Assembly: GCA_030431055.1 (NCBI GenBank)
Contig: JAUIJA010000011.1
Span: forward strand, 1-64,000
DNA: 64,000 nucleotides
Source of the DNA: Bacteroidia bacterium
GTDB taxonomy: Bacteria; Bacteroidota; Bacteroidia; Flavobacteriales; Flavobacteriaceae
Direction: 5' to 3'
Under the pieces are notes generated by a model. It ran no database searches. It was given only the letters and a program-made list of their open reading frames with translations, and was not told the origin of the DNA. The translations under genes and the position numbers were made by a program. How positions within the stretch are numbered: the first letter of the stretch is position 1; the number at the start of each line of letters is the position of its first letter. This document shows positions 18,293-25,441 of the stretch, piece by piece.

Positions 18293-18319
18293 CCTACAAG
18301 GTTTTGAAAACCTTGCAGG
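18293..18319. repeat. 27-bp palindrome between tolC and the adaptor gene
   Basis: CCTACAAGGTTTT (18293-18305), central G, AAAACCTTGCAGG (18307-18319): arms match at 12 of 13 positions. It lies inside the operon 3' of the tolC stop and has no long U tract, so a stabilising hairpin or dispersed repeat is more likely than a terminator. Confidence 0.7.
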
Positions 18320-18329
18320 AAATTTTGTT

Positions 18330-19640
18330 TTAGTTAATTAAAAATTGTTGGTATTGTTTAGTGAAATTATATTCGAAAACAGCTTGTAAAAACTCTAATT
18401 CTTTTTTTGATTGTTGCGTTTCCGCCATCAATAAATCGGTTGTTTTTTCTAAACCTTGTTCGAATCTATTTTTACGTATTCTGTATGATTCTTGTGCTTG
18501 TTCGAATGCTAATTTTGATAAGTTCACTTTATTTTCAGCGTCGGCTAATTGACGATTTGTTTTATTCAATTCCAATTGACTTTGTTTTTTGTATTGTTCC
18601 GCTTCTGCTTCAGCTTTTTGGAAATCAGCTTTCGCTTTTTGGTTTTTACCAATGCTTTTATAACCATCAAATACATTCCATGATAATTGCGCTCCTAATA
18701 AATAACCTTTTGCAGAAGTTCCGAATAATTTGTCATCATATAGTTGGTAATTTCCAAAAGCGTTTAATCTTGGTAAGAAACCTAATTTTGTAGATTGGAA
18801 CATTTTCCCGTAAGCTTCTGTTGCTTTATCCATTGCTTGAATATCTTTTCTATTTTCAGAAATAGTGGCAACATTTTCTTCAACTTGAATTTGATTTTCT
18901 AAAGCTTCACTTGGTTTAAAAACTTTACCATTCATATCTTCATTAAGTAAGAAAGCTAAATAATCTGAAGCATTTTGGACGTTACTTTTTGCATATTGTA
19001 ATTGGTTTGCCACTTCATTTACACGAACTTGAACATCTAACAAATCTGTTTTTTGAAGCATTCCGTTTTTGAAATAGTTTTCAACCATTTTTAAGTTTCC
19101 TTGAGCTGTTTCATTTGCTTTTGTTAAAACACCAACAGCTTTATAAGCCAATTGTAATTGCATATAAGCCTTTGAAACTTCAAGTTGTAAGTATTCTTTT
19201 GTACGTTCCGTTTGTAAACCCATAGCATCCATTTTTGCTTTAGCTGCTTTTCTTTCGTACAAACCATCTAAATTGATTAAAGGTTGTTGCACTTCAATCA
19301 TCGTAGCAAAATTTTCAGTATGTTCTGGGTCATTTAACAAAGCAGGATTAAAATCATTCATTGTTAAAATTTCCTGATTTAATTTTGAACCAAATGCCAT
19401 TAAAGGATTTGTGGTGGTTATTGCTGTGTGAGAAGCCAAGATATTTGGCATAAACAAAGCATTCGACTGACGATAGTCAGCTTGAGCAGATTTGAATGCT
19501 TTTTCTGCAATTTTTATTTGCAAATTTTTATCATTCACTTTTTCAAGTACATCGCTCTTAGAAACTGATAAAGTATCTTGAGCTGCCACACTTAATCCTG
19601 TTGAGATAATAATTGCAAGACTTAATTTTACTTTGTTCAT
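18330..19640 (-). CDS. TolC-family outer-membrane efflux protein
   Basis: 436 residues with signal peptide (KLSLAIIISTGLSVAAQ) and the duplicated helical-hairpin/beta pattern of outer-membrane efflux ducts (A-K-A-x-x-x-Q-A-like helices such as KADFQKAEAEAEQYKKQSQL). First gene of the operon tolC, MFP, RND, PII-like, DUF2892. Its upstream region has two GTAA-N6-TTAC palindromes and a TAAATTTG box, suggesting control by a CRP/FNR-type regulator rather than a linked TetR repressor; none is encoded nearby. Confidence 0.92.
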   Translation of the reverse strand: MNKVKLSLAIIISTGLSVAAQDTLSVSKSDVLEKVNDKNLQIKIAEKAFKSAQADYRQSNALFMPNILASHTAITTTNPLMAFGSKLNQEILTMNDFNPALLNDPEHTENFATMIEVQQPLINLDGLYERKAAKAKMDAMGLQTERTKEYLQLEVSKAYMQLQLAYKAVGVLTKANETAQGNLKMVENYFKNGMLQKTDLLDVQVRVNEVANQLQYAKSNVQNASDYLAFLLNEDMNGKVFKPSEALENQIQVEENVATISENRKDIQAMDKATEAYGKMFQSTKLGFLPRLNAFGNYQLYDDKLFGTSAKGYLLGAQLSWNVFDGYKSIGKNQKAKADFQKAEAEAEQYKKQSQLELNKTNRQLADAENKVNLSKLAFEQAQESYRIRKNRFEQGLEKTTDLLMAETQQSKKELEFLQAVFEYNFTKQYQQFLIN

Positions 19641-19656
19641 CGTTATTATTTTTTAG

Positions 19657-19722
19657 CAAATTTAGGTTTAGAAAATTCCTCACTCAGTAACAAGTGTTAC
19701 ACTTAATTGTAACCATTATTAC
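19657..19722 (-). promoter_or_regulatory. tolC operon promoter with two tandem GTAAC-N4-GTTAC sites
   Basis: The reverse-strand -7 box TAAATTTG covers 19664-19657. A perfect palindrome GTAACAAGTGTTAC (19687-19700) is centred 29.5 bp upstream of the first base of that box, about -41.5. A second site GTAACCATTATTAC (19709-19722, 9 of 10 positions) is centred 22 bp further up, two helical turns. This is typical geometry for class II CRP/FNR-family activation plus an upstream site. Regulator identity is not known. Confidence 0.7.
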
Positions 19723-19724
19723 AA

Positions 19725-19756
19725 AAAAGACGAAAGCACCTAAAAAGATGCTTTCG
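19725..19756 (-). terminator. Terminator of the SQR-like / small-ORF operon
   Basis: Stem CGAAAGCA (19731-19738) / TGCTTTCG (19749-19756) with a 10-nt loop; on the minus strand it runs into TCTTTTTT. It lies about 50 bp past the stop of the 42-residue ORF and just upstream of the tolC control sites. Confidence 0.7.
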
Positions 19757-19804
19757 TACTAACCAATAAAACTAAAAACAATCATCAACAATGTCGATGT
19801 GTTA

Positions 19805-19933
19805 TTATCGCGTTCCGCCATGACCGCCCGCAACAATTTTCAAAATTCTAACATTTAAATAGAAGAATTTAAACAATTGCAAAAGTGGATTCTGCATTTT
19901 ACGCTTTTGTGCTTTTGATATTCTTTGTGTCAT
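19805..19933 (-). CDS. Small conserved-looking basic protein (42 residues)
   Basis: ATG at 19931-19933, TAA at 19805-19807. The product starts MTQRISKAQKRKMQNP, has a hydrophobic/amphipathic middle (LLQLFKFFYLNVRILKIV) and ends AGGHGGTR. It starts 14 bp after the stop of the SQR-like gene and is followed by a terminator, so it is the second gene of that operon. The ordered composition, strongly basic N-terminus and Gly-His-Gly-Gly tail argue for a real peptide. I recall similar short flavobacterial proteins but cannot name a family. Possibly a membrane-associated accessory of the flavoprotein. Confidence 0.65.
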   Translation of the reverse strand: MTQRISKAQKRKMQNPLLQLFKFFYLNVRILKIVAGGHGGTR

Positions 19934-19946
19934 GATTTTAATTTTT

Positions 19947-21407
19947 TTATTCAGGAATTAACCACCAAAATGGCTTCATTTTTGCTTTCCAGATAAAAGC
20001 ATAGTGTAATGCTAATTTTACCCAATGTCCCGCTAAACCAATATCTCCAAAAGTTTTTTGGATATCTCTACCACCAGTATTTGCGTATTTAACATAATCT
20101 GGTACTATAGGATAAGTAGTAATAGAAACACCACTTCCCTGTGTCATTCCATAACCTGCAGAAGCAATACAAGCAGCTCCCATATTACCCAAAGATCCTT
20201 TATGATGTAACGATTCTTTTCCAGCTTTAATGCTATCAATAATATTATCTGCTACTAATTTTGCAGTTATTCCAGAGGGCATTCCTGTTCTTGGTGGCGA
20301 TGGAAAAATCTCGGTTCCATTTTTACTTTTTCTTGGTTTTGAAATCGAATGTGGTGGTGCAAAAGCAATACCTGGTGCAAAAATATTTTTATATGAAGGA
20401 TTTTGATACGTTTCTGGCCAATCTTGAACTGTCCAATCCTCATAAGGTTTTGGCGAATAATCTGCATCAACAATCATAAAACCTTTAAACAATTTATCTG
20501 TTATATTTTGTCCTACTTTATCAAACGCTTGAAATCCATGCCCTGAAAAAGCAGGAATTAACATTCCAAAGTCAAAAGTTTCAGTCTTATATTCTCCATC
20601 TAAATTTTCATAGTGAACCAATCCATCTTCAACTTTTGTTACGCCAGCACCTAAAATCCATTTAATTCCACGATCTTCAAAAATCATTTCGACCATATCT
20701 TTAGATTTCATGTTGAATCCATTATATTCCATCAACATACCATCCATACCAAAATCTCCTAATTCGTATTCGTTTGAAATCCAAGTAATTTCTGCTTTGT
20801 CGCGAACACCAAATTTTTGCAATTCTTTTTCAACGTTTAGGATATATTCAAACGCAGCACCTTGACAAGTTGCTTTGGGGTGACCTGTTCCGATAAGAAT
20901 TTTAGATTTTTTATCAGATTTTTTTAAAGTGTCAATTAACTTATGTAAAGCTTCCGATGCATGTTCTGCATGGTCATAAGTACATACAGAATACACTTTG
21001 TTTGTAGCTGGCAATAATCCTTCTGTTAAATCGAAAGCTAATTTTGGTCCGGTTGCATTGATTAGATAATCATAGGTAACTTTTTCTTGCTTCCCTAAGT
21101 TATCACCAAAAACTCCTTCAACTAAAATGTAAGGCTTTAATTCTGAAATATCGCCTTCAGGATGAAATGAAATTGCTTTAGCTTGCTTATATCCTATTCC
21201 TTTTCTTTTATATAATGGTTCAAGTGGAAAAATTACATCTTTTGGTTTCATTCTACCAATACCAACCCAAATATTAGAAGGAACCCATTGATAATTTCTG
21301 TTTGGAGAAACTACCAAAACCTCGTGATCTTTGGAAAGCTTTCTTCTTAAATGTGAAGCAGCTGTATGACCTGCAATTCCAGCTCCTAATATTACTATTT
21401 TTGACAT
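19947..21407 (-). CDS. Sulfide:quinone oxidoreductase-like FAD flavoprotein
   Basis: 486 residues. An N-terminal FAD-binding GAGIAGHTAASHLRR (8-22), a second GxG-like segment near 170 (ILIGTGHPKATCQGAAFEY), the ATG motif at 118-120 and a C-terminal membrane-proximal tail. The only cysteines are C142, C181 and C413. C181 aligns with the SQR redox cysteine in the CxGxAxEF context, while the usual second cysteine near the GIAFAPPHS segment is absent. SQRs oxidise sulfide and reduce quinone at the inner membrane; with the altered cysteines another thiol/sulfur or NADH:quinone role is possible. Located between cydAB and the tolC operon, with a promoter of the same design. Confidence 0.82.
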   Translation of the reverse strand: MSKIVILGAGIAGHTAASHLRRKLSKDHEVLVVSPNRNYQWVPSNIWVGIGRMKPKDVIFPLEPLYKRKGIGYKQAKAISFHPEGDISELKPYILVEGVFGDNLGKQEKVTYDYLINATGPKLAFDLTEGLLPATNKVYSVCTYDHAEHASEALHKLIDTLKKSDKKSKILIGTGHPKATCQGAAFEYILNVEKELQKFGVRDKAEITWISNEYELGDFGMDGMLMEYNGFNMKSKDMVEMIFEDRGIKWILGAGVTKVEDGLVHYENLDGEYKTETFDFGMLIPAFSGHGFQAFDKVGQNITDKLFKGFMIVDADYSPKPYEDWTVQDWPETYQNPSYKNIFAPGIAFAPPHSISKPRKSKNGTEIFPSPPRTGMPSGITAKLVADNIIDSIKAGKESLHHKGSLGNMGAACIASAGYGMTQGSGVSITTYPIVPDYVKYANTGGRDIQKTFGDIGLAGHWVKLALHYAFIWKAKMKPFWWLIPE

Positions 21408-21426
21408 TTTATTTCGTTTAATTAAT

Positions 21427-21470
21427 CAAAAGTATTAGTATTGTAATTGAACGACAGCTACTTTTGTTAC
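21427..21470 (-). promoter_or_regulatory. Promoter and imperfect CRP/FNR-type site of the SQR-like operon
   Basis: Reverse-strand -7 box TACTTTTG (21434-21427). At the position predicted by the neighbouring promoters (centre 29.5 bp upstream) lies GCTACTTTTGTTAC (21457-21470), 8 of 10 positions of GTAAC-N4-GTTAC. Confidence 0.55.
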
Positions 21471-21510
21471 AAATAAAAAAGCACCATTTAAAAATGATGC
21501 TTTAAATATT

Positions 21511-22587
21511 TTAATGTTCTCCGTAACCAATATCATCCATTTTCCCTTTAAAAACACGATATTGTATGGTAAAATAAATAGCTACTAAAACTAAAGCAAT
21601 AAAAAACCAACTCATACCCACAGACAGTCCATATTCATGAGCTGCAACATTCTCAACGGTTAATGATGGATTAATAGCATTAGTCGATGGTAATAATTTG
21701 GGGAATATTGAGGCAACTGTTGAAGCTAATCCTCCCACCAAAAACAAACTTGAAAATATAAAACCATAACCATCTTTTTTAAAAGTTCTTACTTTAAATA
21801 ATCCAAAAATTCCAGCAAAAGTTATTAAAGGTAAAATCCATAAAATAGGATATTTTATAAAATTATGAAATGGTTGTGGTTCAATTATGTGCCAGATTAA
21901 CAAAGAAACAATTACTAAAGCCAAAAGAATAAAATTTACTCTAAAAATAAAAGTTTTCAATTTTTCATTTAAACTTGAATTAGTTTTATAGATTATCCAG
22001 TTAGCTCCATGAATAGTAAGCGAAACTACTGCAATTAAACCCAATAAGAGCGTAAACCAATCTATAATTCCTTGGTGAGTCGATGTTGGACTAAATTCTG
22101 AATTCCATAACGGTAAAAAGAAATAATGTGCTTCATGAGAAGAAACTCCGTTTTCTACCATACCAAGGTTAACTCCACGAACAACATTTCCAAGCGCAAC
22201 TCCAAAAAATAATGCTAAAAGCAAACTGGCAATTCCAAATGCCTTATCCCAAAGTACTTCCCACATTGGGTGATGAATTTGCCCTCTCATTTCTAATCCA
22301 ATTGCTCTAAAAATTAATAACCACAATACCATCATTAACGGTAAATAAAAACCGCTAAAAGAAGATGCATACAATGTAGGAAATGCAAAAAACAAAACGC
22401 CACCAGCTGCAATTAACCAAACTTCATTAGCATCCCAAAATGGACCAATTGCATTTGTTATTGCCTTTTTATCTTTTTCTTCTTTTGCAAAAAATAAGTG
22501 AATGATACCTGCTCCAAAATCATATCCATCTAACACAACATAGATTGCAAGCATTAGAACTAAAACGATATACCAAAAATATTCCAT
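21511..22587 (-). CDS. cydB: Cytochrome bd oxidase subunit II
   Basis: 358 residues from ATG 22585-22587, beginning MEYFWYIVLVLMLAIYVVLD and the CydB signature GYDFGAG (21-27). A longer in-frame start at 22677 lies inside cydA and is rejected. Eight to nine membrane helices, with FWDANEVWLIAAGGVLFFAFP as the second signature. CydB with CydA forms the high-oxygen-affinity quinol oxidase. It starts 4 bp after the cydA stop. Confidence 0.96.
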   Translation of the reverse strand: MEYFWYIVLVLMLAIYVVLDGYDFGAGIIHLFFAKEEKDKKAITNAIGPFWDANEVWLIAAGGVLFFAFPTLYASSFSGFYLPLMMVLWLLIFRAIGLEMRGQIHHPMWEVLWDKAFGIASLLLALFFGVALGNVVRGVNLGMVENGVSSHEAHYFFLPLWNSEFSPTSTHQGIIDWFTLLLGLIAVVSLTIHGANWIIYKTNSSLNEKLKTFIFRVNFILLALVIVSLLIWHIIEPQPFHNFIKYPILWILPLITFAGIFGLFKVRTFKKDGYGFIFSSLFLVGGLASTVASIFPKLLPSTNAINPSLTVENVAAHEYGLSVGMSWFFIALVLVAIYFTIQYRVFKGKMDDIGYGEH

Positions 22588-22591
22588 GTTT

Positions 22592-23923
22592 TTAATGTGT
22601 TTGAGTTTGTGGTCCTTTTCTAATAATTTTTCCAACCAATAATAAGAATAGCATTCCAAGTAATAAATACAAGCCAATGAATCCTAAAAAGGTAAACAAA
22701 GTATTTCCAGAGGAAACTGTTGGTGAAGCACCTTCAGAAGTTCGTAATAAATTGTAGACTAGCCATGGTTGGCGACCTAATTCTGCAGTATACCAACCTG
22801 TAGTGTTAGCGATATATGGAAAAGGAATCATAAATAAAAATGCCCATAAAATCCATTTTGTTTGAAATAACTTTTTCCTAAAAAGTTGAAATGCGGCCAA
22901 AGCCATTAATCCAATAAATATTGTCCCTAAGCCAACCATTATATGATATCCATAATATAAACCCGATATGTTGGTCGGATAAACATCTTCTTCGTATTGA
23001 TCTAAACCCTTTATTTCTTGTTCCCAATTTCCGTAAGTTAGAAAACTCAAAATATTAGGAACTGCAATTTTATTATCCAATTTTTTATTTTTCACATCAG
23101 GCTGACCTATTAAAACAATTTCAGAACCACCAGTTTCGGTATGAAAAATTCCTTCCATTGCTGCAAAAGTAACAGGTTGAAATTTCACAACATTTTTAGC
23201 TAATAAATCTCCCGTAGGCATAGCAACAATAATTGAAGAAATTAATCCAAAAACAACACCTGTTTTTAGAAAAAGCTTACCAAACTCGATATTCTTTTTG
23301 TTTAAAATATAAAATGCACCAATTCCAGCTACTACAAAAGAACTTGTAACAAGTGAAGCTGCTTGATTGTGTAAATATGAAGGCCAAAGCCAAGGGTTTG
23401 TAAAGAGGGCACTAAAATTATTGAGTACAAATTTTCCGTTTTCTAAAATTTCATAACCTACAGGATTTTGCATCCAAGAATGTGTAGCTATAATTAAAAA
23501 ACCGCTCATCCAAGAACCTAAAAAAACTAAAAATCCAGTTACAAAGTGTAACTTATGCCCTAATAATTTTTCACCAAATAGAAAGAGACCTAAAAAAGAT
23601 GATTCCAAAAAGAAAGAAAACATACCTTCCATGGCGAGTGTTTGCCCAATAATTCCACCTGTTAATTCAGAAAATTTTGCCCAATTCGTTCCAAATTGAA
23701 ATTCCATTGGAATCCCTGTGACCACACCCATGGCAAAATTTAGTGCAAAAATTCTCATCCAAAATTTAGCTGCTTCGTTATATTGTTCAAGATTTGTTCT
23801 TAAAAATTTCCATTTAAAATAAACTATCATTAATGACAATCCCATTGTAAGTTGTGGAAATAAATAGTGAAAAGTAATGGTAAATGCAAACTGTATTCTA
23901 TCGTAAAAGAGCATTTCTTCCAT
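22592..23923 (-). CDS. cydA: Cytochrome bd oxidase subunit I (short Q-loop type)
   Basis: 443 residues. Haem ligand H19 lies in TFHYLFPQLTMG, the b558 ligand corresponds to H185 (SYLHNQ), the proton-path glutamates are E99 and E107, and the GRQPW signature follows TGWYTAELG. The length and short segment between helices 6 and 7 mark the short quinol-loop class common outside enterobacteria. The enzyme reduces O2 to water at low oxygen and resists sulfide and NO. The promoter has a CRP/FNR-type site. Confidence 0.96.
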   Translation of the reverse strand: MEEMLFYDRIQFAFTITFHYLFPQLTMGLSLMIVYFKWKFLRTNLEQYNEAAKFWMRIFALNFAMGVVTGIPMEFQFGTNWAKFSELTGGIIGQTLAMEGMFSFFLESSFLGLFLFGEKLLGHKLHFVTGFLVFLGSWMSGFLIIATHSWMQNPVGYEILENGKFVLNNFSALFTNPWLWPSYLHNQAASLVTSSFVVAGIGAFYILNKKNIEFGKLFLKTGVVFGLISSIIVAMPTGDLLAKNVVKFQPVTFAAMEGIFHTETGGSEIVLIGQPDVKNKKLDNKIAVPNILSFLTYGNWEQEIKGLDQYEEDVYPTNISGLYYGYHIMVGLGTIFIGLMALAAFQLFRKKLFQTKWILWAFLFMIPFPYIANTTGWYTAELGRQPWLVYNLLRTSEGASPTVSSGNTLFTFLGFIGLYLLLGMLFLLLVGKIIRKGPQTQTH

Positions 23924-23940
23924 GACTAAAAATATTTCAG

Positions 23941-23984
23941 CAAATTTCTGCTTTTAAATTATTTATAAAAGTAACATCTATTAC
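23941..23984 (-). promoter_or_regulatory. cydAB promoter with GTAA-N6-TTAC site
   Basis: Reverse-strand box GAAATTTG (23948-23941; 7 of 8 to TAnnTTTG). The palindrome GTAACATCTATTAC (23971-23984, 9 of 10) is centred 29.5 bp upstream of the first base of the box, identical to the tolC and peroxidase promoters. An oxygen- or NO-responsive regulator is the natural expectation for cyd. Confidence 0.65.
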
Positions 23985-23992
23985 ATTAAAAT

Positions 23993-24025
23993 AAAAAAAG
24001 CCTTGAGTAATTCAAGGCTTTTTTT
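23993..24025 (-). terminator. Terminator of the Cys/Lys-rich protein gene
   Basis: Stem AAAGCCTTGA / TCAAGGCTTT (arms ending 24006 and starting 24012), loop GTAAT, A run on one side and T run on the other. It ends the transcript from 24056-24265 and separates it from the cyd control region. Confidence 0.85.
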
Positions 24026-24055
24026 AAAACTATATTGTAGTAAGCTAATTAATTC

Positions 24056-24265
24056 TTAGCTTTTTTTCGCTGCTTTTTTAGATGAACAACATCCACCTTT
24101 TTTCTCAGAACCACAACTTTTCTTTTCAGAACTACATCCTTTTTTATCTGAAGAACATGTTTTTTCTGTTTTTGCTTTCTTCTTTTCTTGAGTTGGCTCT
24201 TGAGCGTTTACAGTAATTGTAAATACAAATGCAGCTACTGCTAATACTGATACTAATTTTTTCAT
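24056..24265 (-). CDS. Secreted Cys/Lys-rich small repeat protein
   Basis: 69 residues. A signal peptide (KKLVSVLAVAAFVFTITVNA, cleavage before QEP), then an almost purely Lys/Glu/Ser/Cys tail with degenerate heptapeptide units CSSDKKG, CSSEKKS, CGSEKKG and CCSSKKA. Five cysteines in a lysine-rich, flexible chain suggest a periplasmic thiol or metal-binding peptide; this is inference. Its own promoter (TATATTTG at 24309-24302) and terminator make it a single-gene unit among redox and copper genes. Confidence 0.8.
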   Translation of the reverse strand: MKKLVSVLAVAAFVFTITVNAQEPTQEKKKAKTEKTCSSDKKGCSSEKKSCGSEKKGGCCSSKKAAKKS

Positions 24266-24297
24266 TTTATAAGTTTAAATTTATTACTAATTTTCTA

Positions 24298-24324
24298 TAA
24301 CCAAATATATATGTTTTTTGGTTA
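24298..24324 (-). promoter_or_regulatory. Promoter region of the Cys/Lys-rich gene with an inverted repeat
   Basis: Reverse-strand -7 box TATATTTG (24309-24302). Around it lies an inverted repeat, TAACCAA (24298-24304) and TTGGTTA (24318-24324), with a 13-nt spacer that would flank the box. A possible operator. Confidence 0.45.
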
Positions 24325-24347
24325 CATATTTATAGATTATCATTTTT

Positions 24348-24650
24348 TTAAGAAATTTTATCTAAAACTTTTTCAATTATTTCTTGTTTTGATAGTACGT
24401 CTGTAGTTTTCCACAAAATCTCTCCCTTGTCAAATAAAATCGTCATTGGAACAGATTGAATAGAAAATTTTTAAGCAACTTCTGGAACGTCTTGTATGTT
24501 TACAACCACAATATCTACTCGTTTTCCTATTGAGTTTTTCACCTGCTGTAATGTTGGTTCTATCATTGCACAAGGTTCACAGTTTACATTAATAAACTCA
24601 ACTAGTGTTGGGATATCTTTATCTATTTTTTCACTTAAATTCATTTCCAT
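24348..24650 (-). pseudogene. Thioredoxin-family gene interrupted by an in-frame TAA
   Basis: ATG at 24648-24650 opens a 100-codon thioredoxin-like frame: MEMNLSEKIDKDIPTLVEFI, then the redox motif CEPC (24-27), VDIVVVNIQDVPEVA, a TAA as codon 60 (24471-24473), then KFSIQSVPMTILFDKGEI and a normal C-terminal helix ending KVLDKIS before TAA at 24348-24350. The part after the stop contains the cis-Pro loop (SVPMT) needed for thioredoxin function, so the 59-residue product should be inactive. The frame is otherwise intact, implying a recent nonsense change or a base-call error. It starts 10 bp after the 65-residue membrane protein gene on the same strand. Confidence 0.8.
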
Positions 24651-24659
24651 AATCTAAAA

Positions 24660-24857
24660 TTATTTAGTCGAACAACTTCCTGATTGGCATCCAAAATCGA
24701 AAATAGTTTGAATAAAAAAATACAATGCAAAAAAATAAAAGAAACTTTCTCCACTTTTATAAGCATGAAAACAGATTCCTATTGCTAAAATTAACCTTAC
24801 AATTCGCATTATATGCCAATTTGTAAAAAGTAGTTTTTTCCAATTTATATTTTTCAT
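24660..24857 (-). CDS. Small two-helix membrane protein ending in a GCxSGxC motif
   Basis: 65 residues. A basic start (MKNINWKKLLFTNWHIMRIV), two hydrophobic helices (about 18-33 and 39-54) and the C-terminal motif FDFGCQSGSCSTK. The layout resembles DUF2892-like proteins with a terminal cysteine pair. The next gene on the same strand is the broken thioredoxin, so the two probably formed a thiol-redox operon. The same GCxSGxC pattern recurs in the DUF6132 protein at 28180-28383. No function can be assigned. Confidence 0.7.
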   Translation of the reverse strand: MKNINWKKLLFTNWHIMRIVRLILAIGICFHAYKSGESFFYFFALYFFIQTIFDFGCQSGSCSTK

Positions 24858-24948
24858 TTACTTTGCTTTAGTTGCTAAAAAATTATTTCCTCTAACTTTC
24901 TCTAAATAAATATCGATAGTAAAATTATAATATCTTTTTTTTAAGAAT

Positions 24949-25003
24949 GTAACAAATGTCACCAAAAAAAATCTGTAAGTAGAGTTTTTACGCATTATCT
25001 TTG
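24949..25003 (+). promoter_or_regulatory. Promoter of the copper-receptor locus with CRP/FNR-like site
   Basis: TATCTTTG at 24996-25003 is a perfect -7 box. GTAACAAATGTCAC (24949-24962; 9 of 10 positions of GTAAC-N4-GTTAC) is centred 40.5 bp upstream of its first base, 11 bp (one helical turn) farther than in the neighbouring promoters. Weaker evidence than at the other sites. Confidence 0.45.
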
Positions 25004-25008
25004 CAATA

Positions 25009-25392
25009 GTGAATTCTAAATTAAAAATATACAGTTTATTTAGTGCAATAGTAATTATTGCTATGCTTTCATTTAATTTAAAGCATGTGTTTTTACAATA
25101 TGAATTTACTTTTAACAATGAATCTTTTACTGAAAAATATTGTGTAAACAAAGACAAACCAGAATTGAAGTGTAACGGAAAATGTCATTTAAAAAAAAGT
25201 TTAAAATCTGAAAATGAAAAACCTACTAACACTTCATTTTTTGACATTGAAATTAACTTAATTTGCAATGCTATTTCTTCTTTTGAAGTAGTCTATTTTC
25301 CAATTTTTAAACAAAATCCTCATTTTAAAAATAGATTTTTAAACAACGAGTTTAAAAATTTAATTGATCATCCACCACAATTTTTGATGTAA
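25009..25392 (+). CDS. Membrane-anchored Cys-containing protein upstream of a copper receptor
   Basis: 127 residues from GTG at 25009: one N-terminal hydrophobic segment (about 7-26), then a periplasmic part with EKYCVNKDKPELKCNGKCHL (three Cys and one His within about 17 residues) and a His-Pro-Pro C-terminus. The Cys/His cluster could bind copper; the spacing is CX3CH, not the CX2CH of c-type haem. Starts only 6 nt after the -7 box, so the mRNA may be leaderless or begin at the GTG. It lies 49 bp before the TonB copper receptor and is probably co-transcribed. Family unnamed; similar small proteins are often seen next to such receptors in Bacteroidota. Confidence 0.7.
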   Translation: MNSKLKIYSLFSAIVIIAMLSFNLKHVFLQYEFTFNNESFTEKYCVNKDKPELKCNGKCHLKKSLKSENEKPTNTSFFDIEINLICNAISSFEVVYFPIFKQNPHFKNRFLNNEFKNLIDHPPQFLM

Positions 25393-25432
25393 CATATCGA
25401 GCACTCATTTGCAAACAAAATGTAACATCAAA
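25383..25432. repeat. Imperfect inverted repeat before the copper receptor
   Basis: TTTGATGTAACAT (25383-25395) and ATGTAACATCAAA (25420-25432) form arms matching at 11 of 13 positions with a 24-nt spacer. It spans the end of the upstream gene and the leader of the TonB receptor; both arms carry TGTAACAT. A regulatory hairpin or two protein sites are possible. Confidence 0.4.
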
Positions 25433-25441
25433 TAATTTAAA

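Noticed and set aside
22588..22677. Extended start for cydB inside cydA
   Set aside because: The CydB family starts at the helix MEYFWYIVL; the extension is out-of-frame cydA coding sequence.
25135..25190. CNGKCH as a c-type haem site
   Set aside because: The spacing is CX3CH; canonical haem attachment needs CX2CH.
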